Shown here in pieces: positions 59,409-64,000 of a stretch of 64,000 bases of DNA. Position numbers and translations under genes: made by a program. Below the pieces are notes generated by a model, which saw only the letters and a program-made list of their open reading frames with translations, did not search any database and was not told the DNA's origin. The DNA comes from Isoetes taiwanensis (Eukaryota; Streptophyta; Lycopodiopsida; Isoetales; Isoetaceae). Positions within the stretch are counted from its first letter, which is position 1. Every line of letters begins with the position of its first letter. The DNA lies in the NCBI GenBank assembly GCA_021234155.1, contig JAJEKV010000004.1, forward strand, positions 29,793,305 to 29,857,304, written 5' to 3'.

Positions 59409-59850
59409 GGTCACTGTGTAAATCGAGTATGGGTTTGACACCCCATAAGTTGACGTCATTTTCCATATCGATATACTGTGTAGATCGAGTATGGGTTTGC
59501 AACCCCCAACATATATATTTTCTATGTAGATCAACATACCACTTTCCATATCGATATACTGTCTATGTAGATCAACATACCACTTTCCATATCGATATAC
59601 TGTGTAGATCGAGTATGGGTTTGCACGCCGAGGATATAAATGGCTTGGCATCGATTTTCCATATCGATATACTATGTAGATCGGCGTGCGATATACTATG
59701 TAGATCGAGTATGGGTTTGCAAGGATATAAATGGCTTGGCATCGATCAACATACCACTTTCCATATCGATATCTTTGTGTAGATCATATATATATTTTCT
59801 ATGTAGTATTATCGATATACTGTGTAGATCGAGTATGGGTTTACACGCCG
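59409..59850. repeat. 82-bp tandem repeat, expanded in copy B
   Basis: Contains the same words as copy A (GTAGATCGAGTATGGGTTTG, CATATCGATATAC, TATGTAGATCAACATACC) but in more, partly shuffled units. Additional GGATATAAATGGCTTGGCAT pieces are interspersed. It is about 180 bp longer than copy A. Confidence 0.85.
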
Positions 59851-60095
59851 AGGATATTAATGGCTTGGCATGCATACTTTAATAGCATATTCCAAAAAGC
59901 TTCTTCGAGCAAAGCCCATCCCAAAAGAATTCCGACAGTAGCCGAAATCGAACCTCCCCCCATAGGGTTGAACCCCTCCAAACCCCCCCATGCCAACCAC
60001 TAAGGGCAGGCATCGTTTATATTTTCTAAGCATTTCTCAATTCTTAATAGCCTTTTAGCTCTCTAATCCCCTTCCATACCATACCATACCACCCC

Positions 60096-60900
60096 ATGGC
60101 CACTTCAGAGCCCCTTGCCCGGACCCCATTTGGAGGGAGACATTCCCAGCCCCAGCCCCGGCCCAAAGCACCCAGCCCACACGGGACCGGGGGGGGGGAG
60201 GGACCACCGAGAAAACGGCCCCGATCGGATAACAAGGACAAGGGAGAATCCCTTCCATGAGGAAGGAGGAGGCGGTGAAGGCCCAATCTATGGGATCGGG
60301 CGAGACGGATGAAGGTCGTTCAAGCCCCATAATGCACCAAACGCAGCACATATGAGGGCCATGAAACAAATGGAGGAACAAATTGAGAGCAACAGAACCC
60401 GGATTGCAGGACTGACAGCAGAGATACAATCTTCAGCATTCCACGTGCTCAAAAGACAGTTGGCAGCGGAGAGGCAACGGACTGCAGAGATGGGGACCCG
60501 CATGCAGTAGTTAGAAGACAGGCTTCGCTTGGCACACTTTGAGAGGCAACAGGATAAGCAGGGCCTTGCTGATCTGCGAGCTCGCATGGTGTTGAGCAGG
60601 ATACAGTGGCAACTATCTCCCGCCTCAAGTCGGAAGCTGAGGGGACTGCTACCATAATACGGAACGACCGAGCCGCTTCCGAAGCCAGCAACGTCCACCG
60701 TCGAGGGGGCGCTGCAGGCCTGGTCCACGGCAAGCTTCGCATTTTTAGGCCGGCACCTACTGAGGTCGGCGATGCAATGCGTCAAGCTGCTGCCACTCCC
60801 GCACGCCACCGGTACCCCTCACCACCGCTGCTCCAAGCGCCCAACCGCAGCAATCGCCGCCAGTGCCGCTGCAATCGCCCCCGCAATCGGATGAGATTAT
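60096..60900 (+). pseudogene. LINE ORF1 (coiled-coil), copy B
   Basis: Same protein as at 28659-29510, from ATG 60096, but with several frameshifting indels in the Pro-rich N-terminus, a deletion in the coiled-coil region near 60590 and a rearranged Pro/Ala tail. The in-frame TAG at 60508-60510 is shared with copy A. The frequent indels in G/C runs could be true decay or sequencing error. Confidence 0.65.
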
Positions 60901-60933
60901 CAAGCGTCTACATCAAATGCCAACAAATTCCGG

Positions 60934-61975
60934 ATGGTATCTTGGAACTGTCGGGGCTTCCCTTGGCAGAAAGAGGAGAGTCTCAACTCTATGGCACCAG
61001 ATATGGATCTCATTTTCCTCATGGAAATGTGGGAACATGCAGGGCACAGTCTGCCGAACCTCCATGCTATCTGCATTTTTTGGTGTTCAATGAGTGCACA
61101 GGCAAGCGAGGGCATGGGGGGGTTGCCTGCTACTATCGTGCAACCTTGGGGCACTCAGTCTCGCGGTACAAAACAGACAGGTACAATCGCTACTTGTGAA
61201 TGCGCATGCAGCATGATAGTGGCAACATCCTCTTCATAGCAGCATGTTACTTTCCACATGTCGAGAGCAACTTTTATAACACTCATTCGGGTGTGGATAG
61301 ATTGGAGCCCTATGTCGATCTATATGATGACATACAGCAGCACAAACAGCTGGGCAAGGTTATGTTGTTTTGCGACTTTAATGCACGCACAGGAGCCGGG
61401 CAGGTCCCAAAATTTGAGCCCCTGGCAGATGTAACGTTCCTAACCGACATGCCCTTAACCAACTGGGCAAAACGTCTAGACATTTATGAGTAGTCGCTTC
61501 TACCCATTTATGTCGGTGTCTCGGGAACGCCCCACAGGCACATTCAAGGTTCGAATACTCGAGCGGTCTACCATGGGCCCATTACAGTCTCTCCCACTAG
61601 AAGTATGTTCGTCCTCGAGCATCCAAGGCTATACCATGTCTATGTCATACCGTGTCACAATGATTACCAAGTCTTTGCAAATTACCCATGCATATAGGCA
61701 CCCATGTAGACTCCAACTTGAGACCTGCTCTGATACCAACTGTAACGTTCTTAACCGACATGCCCTTAACCAACTGGGCAAAATCGTCTAGACATTTATG
61801 AGTAGTCGCTTCTACCCATTTATGCCGGTGTCTTGGGAACGCCCCAAAGGCACATTCAAGGTTCGAATACTCGAGCGGTCTACCATGGGCCCATGACAGC
61901 AGAGGATGTCTTGCAGTTGAATCTCGCGGAGGTAGCTTGGTCAAGGATATAACGACAACCATATTTCGCGCTATG
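60934..61975 (+). pseudogene. LINE ORF2 endonuclease domain, copy B, interrupted
   Basis: From ATG 60934 (MVSWNCRGFPWQKEESLNSM) the EEP/APE-type endonuclease continues further than in copy A, reaching HGGVACYYRATLG, NILFIAACYFPHVESNF and the catalytic DFNARTG (61374-61394). A frame change occurs near 61.1 kb. The TRIM sits at 61430-61898; across it the frame continues briefly (DVLQLNLAEVAWSRI). The gypsy LTR at 61976 then cuts it off. No reverse transcriptase is present in the window for this LINE. Confidence 0.7.
61430..61898 (-). mobile_element. Complete TRIM element, 469 bp
   Basis: Direct LTRs 61430-61586 (157 bp) and 61741-61898 (158 bp) both start TGTAACGTTC and end ATTACA or ATGACA. 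The flanking 5-bp duplication GCAGA (61425-61429 and 61899-61903) is exact. The internal 154 bp contains GCTCTGATACCA (61727-61738), the exact reverse complement of the initiator-Met primer-binding site TGGTATCAGAGC, two bases from LTR2. A purine tract GTGGGAGAGAC on the minus strand lies beside LTR1. The element is therefore minus-strand and has no coding sequence. It lacks any 5S-like region, so it is not Cassandra. Confidence 0.95.
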
Positions 61976-64000
61976 TGTGACGTCCCCTACTTCCTCTACG
62001 ATGCTCTCATCGTATCAGAAGGCGGAGTTCATCCCCCTGACAGCCAAACCGGCAGGGGCCATCCATCTGACACCAATCCCAAGGACTGAGCCAGCAAGGG
62101 AAGAGTGGATGGGTCATTTGCCCCGTCTTCCTTTGGGTCGATCTAGCTGCGAAAGCGCGAATAAACATGAGCACATGACATCAATACATCAATAAAGTCA
62201 CCCCGAAGGGTGAATACATCATAATCATCACATGAACAATACATCAACATAAGTACTAGCAACGTAAAGGGGGTCCTACCCAGGGTTCAGACTCGTAGGG
62301 GATCGACTGACGGTTTGAGTCTCTAGAAGTCAATGCAGACCGAATTCATGGCAAATGGATTGGGCTGGCATAAGAACATGGTTGTTGGGTAGTCCACTCC
62401 ATCCGCCCCTCCCGTGCACACTTTGCAGAGTAGGTTGAAAAGTATTGGGACCTGACCGTAGCCTGCCGGGTGCATAGCCAAGGGGGCTACTACTGGGTTG
62501 CATCTCCCCAGTCCCGATGAGGCAGGAGGAGAGTCATCTCCCCTCCAGAGGCATGCATGCCCATCACAGGCGACTAGAGGGTCACTGCCCGTATTCAACT
62601 TGAACCCCATTGAAGGGCATCACCCAAGAGGTGTCGAGCTCATGCCTCGCTCACATGCAGTGGCAAACCATTAAGCCTAGCCCACTAAGATCCCCGGCAG
62701 GCTTTCCACACCAGAGAGATCAATCTGTAATGGGACAAGTCCTCCTTGTCAACCGGTCTAGCCCGGCCACCCACAACCAGGCGGGCTCCTGTGCACGGAC
62801 CGCATTAATTGGGAATTAATGAGGCTATCTAGGATCATCTGCTACAGAGGCTTTCAGAGTCTCTACCCCCCTTCCCAATACGTAGGAGAACATAGAGTGA
62901 AATCACCATCATCATCAAAGAACTGAAATGTAGAGTAACATCTAATCTATCTACTTAAACATCCATATTGGTTCTTTTGTTAGAGCTTGTGATCTCAGGA
63001 TCTATAAAGCCTCTAAGGCTGAACTAACATGCTAAACCAGCTCATTGCCGGACTAAAAGTCGGCATTGCACAACAGAATGACCATTTACCTGATCCCTGA
63101 CTCGCTCCAGCTCCTCGGAATGCGTCCATGCCTTCGTTCAGGCTAAAGGCGGCTGCTCCTGGAAGATCTGTTGTGCAAATGCGGCTTTTCGATGCCTGGC
63201 AATGTGAACTAGGGTCTTGGTTTGGCCGGAATAGCTTAGGGAAACCCTAATTGCGAAACAAGAAAAGGTTTAGGGTTTCCCCTTTAGTTCCTTATATATG
63301 AACTTTTAGGGTTAGGTTAGAAAGGATCCAATGGGTTATTGCCACTTGGCAAGGGGGGTTTTTAGTTGTATATGTTTATTAAACAGGCATAACATCCGAG
63401 GTTCCCCCCTAGGTGCAACCATTTACGGCTCTCAAGTACTTGTCATGATGATATACGTGTGACGTGGAAGTATAATATACGTATTCGGGTCGTATATTAT
63501 GCTGGAATGTCACATTCTCCCCACCTTGAATTGATGATGTCCTCAGCATCACACGTCTCCCCACCTTGGAAACCTGCATACCCTGCAATACATTTGATGC
63601 ATATAATTTTACAACACAATTACCCAAAGGTAATATTTAAGTTTAATTTTTATAACACATCCTTGTTTAATGTCATACTATGGTAAGGGAGTCTTTCACC
63701 CTCTTACTTTATCATCTATTATTCGCACAATTTTATAGTTTACACCATTATTATAAACATAGTTTCAAAATTCTATAAATTAAAATCCATTTGGTCTCCT
63801 TGCAACACAATACGACAAACAAATATGTGTTGCAAGTCTTTGCAGTGCGACCCTCCTGTCCCTTAGATCATTCTATTGGCCTGTCGGTCCAACACTACCT
63901 TAATACACATTCATTTATTTTTATATTAGAAGAATGGTTATTAGAGAACCACCCGTTTTAATTACAATTAATTTAACTACATGGACGCAAGACTAATCTC
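61976..64000 (-). mobile_element. Ty3/gypsy LTR, second copy, cut by window end
   Basis: Starts TGTGACGTCCCCTACTTCC and follows 30423-30829 plus 40487-42080 with scattered substitutions and small indels. It carries the uninterrupted LINE target site (AACATGGTTGTTGGG near 62376-62390). The far end lies beyond the window, so whether it is a solo LTR or part of a full element cannot be told. Confidence 0.85.

Larger units (their letters stand above)
55713..61037 (+). repeat. Segmental duplication, copy B
   Basis: This 5325-bp segment matches 25278-29653. The extra length is mostly the 824-bp hAT element plus its 8-bp duplication and an enlarged tandem array. ORF1 in copy B (60096 onward) carries many small indels relative to copy A, concentrated in G/C runs. 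Confidence 0.93.

Noticed and set aside
61430-61898. Cassandra-type TRIM
   Set aside because: The LTRs contain no 5S rRNA-like promoter region.

Overview
The window is nuclear DNA of a seed plant, most likely a gymnosperm and plausibly a conifer. Nuclear plant origin is seen directly: spliced genes with GT..AG introns, a 4-coumarate:CoA ligase of the plant type, PPR, GT37 and plant PAQR fragments, and gypsy, LINE, TRIM and hAT elements of plant kind. The gymnosperm call is inference, from the character of the 4CL protein and the dense layers of old repeats. Genes are sparse and most of the 64 kb is transposable-element debris of several ages.

Region by region. 1-7.4 kb: decayed coding-like sequence, a 5'-truncated LINE end, a PPR scrap, a fold-back repeat, a small inverted-repeat element and a TRIM retrotransposon (5679-6253) that itself carries a small hAT-like insertion. 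7.4-10.7 kb: an intact six-exon 4CL gene (8175-10272) with two AC-I elements and a G-box upstream. 11-17 kb: LINE ORF1 debris, a PPR fragment, a truncated PAQR/heptahelical gene fragment and a gypsy remnant. 18.7-20.3 kb: an apparently intact three-exon gene for a 448-residue multi-pass membrane protein of unknown family, with a weak resemblance to XK-related proteins. 20.5-22.8 kb: a HUH-endonuclease (Rep-like) gene with one frameshift, a second small ORF, and a run of three strong hairpins. This is the best candidate for an unusual mobile element here.

25.3-29.65 kb and 55.7-61.0 kb are two near-identical direct copies of one segment. It holds LINE 3' debris, an 82-bp tandem repeat, and a LINE whose ORF1 is a coiled-coil protein and whose ORF2 starts with an endonuclease domain. 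Copy B differs by an 824-bp hAT insertion with 17-bp perfect terminal repeats (copy A is the exact empty site), by rearranged tandem repeats, and by many small indels in ORF1. Copy B's LINE ORF2 is interrupted by a complete 469-bp TRIM.

30.4-43.2 kb is a three-level nest: a Ty3/gypsy LTR (minus strand) holds a full-length L1-like LINE of about 5.85 kb with a 15-bp target duplication, and the LINE holds a 3783-bp hAT element with an 8-bp target duplication. The hAT has no visible transposase but carries exon-like pieces of what may be a captured gene. The same gypsy LTR reappears at 61976 and runs off the window end.

43-55 kb: AT-rich DNA with degenerate short-period arrays, a fresh minus-strand LINE end with a 16-bp target duplication (49.2-49.7 kb), LINE ORF1 debris, and a frameshifted GT37 fucosyltransferase pseudogene (53.2-55.0 kb).

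Only 4CL and the membrane-protein gene look functional. They do not form a pathway together. The rest records successive transposition, duplication and decay. All identifications come from reading the sequence and family knowledge; no database search was run.
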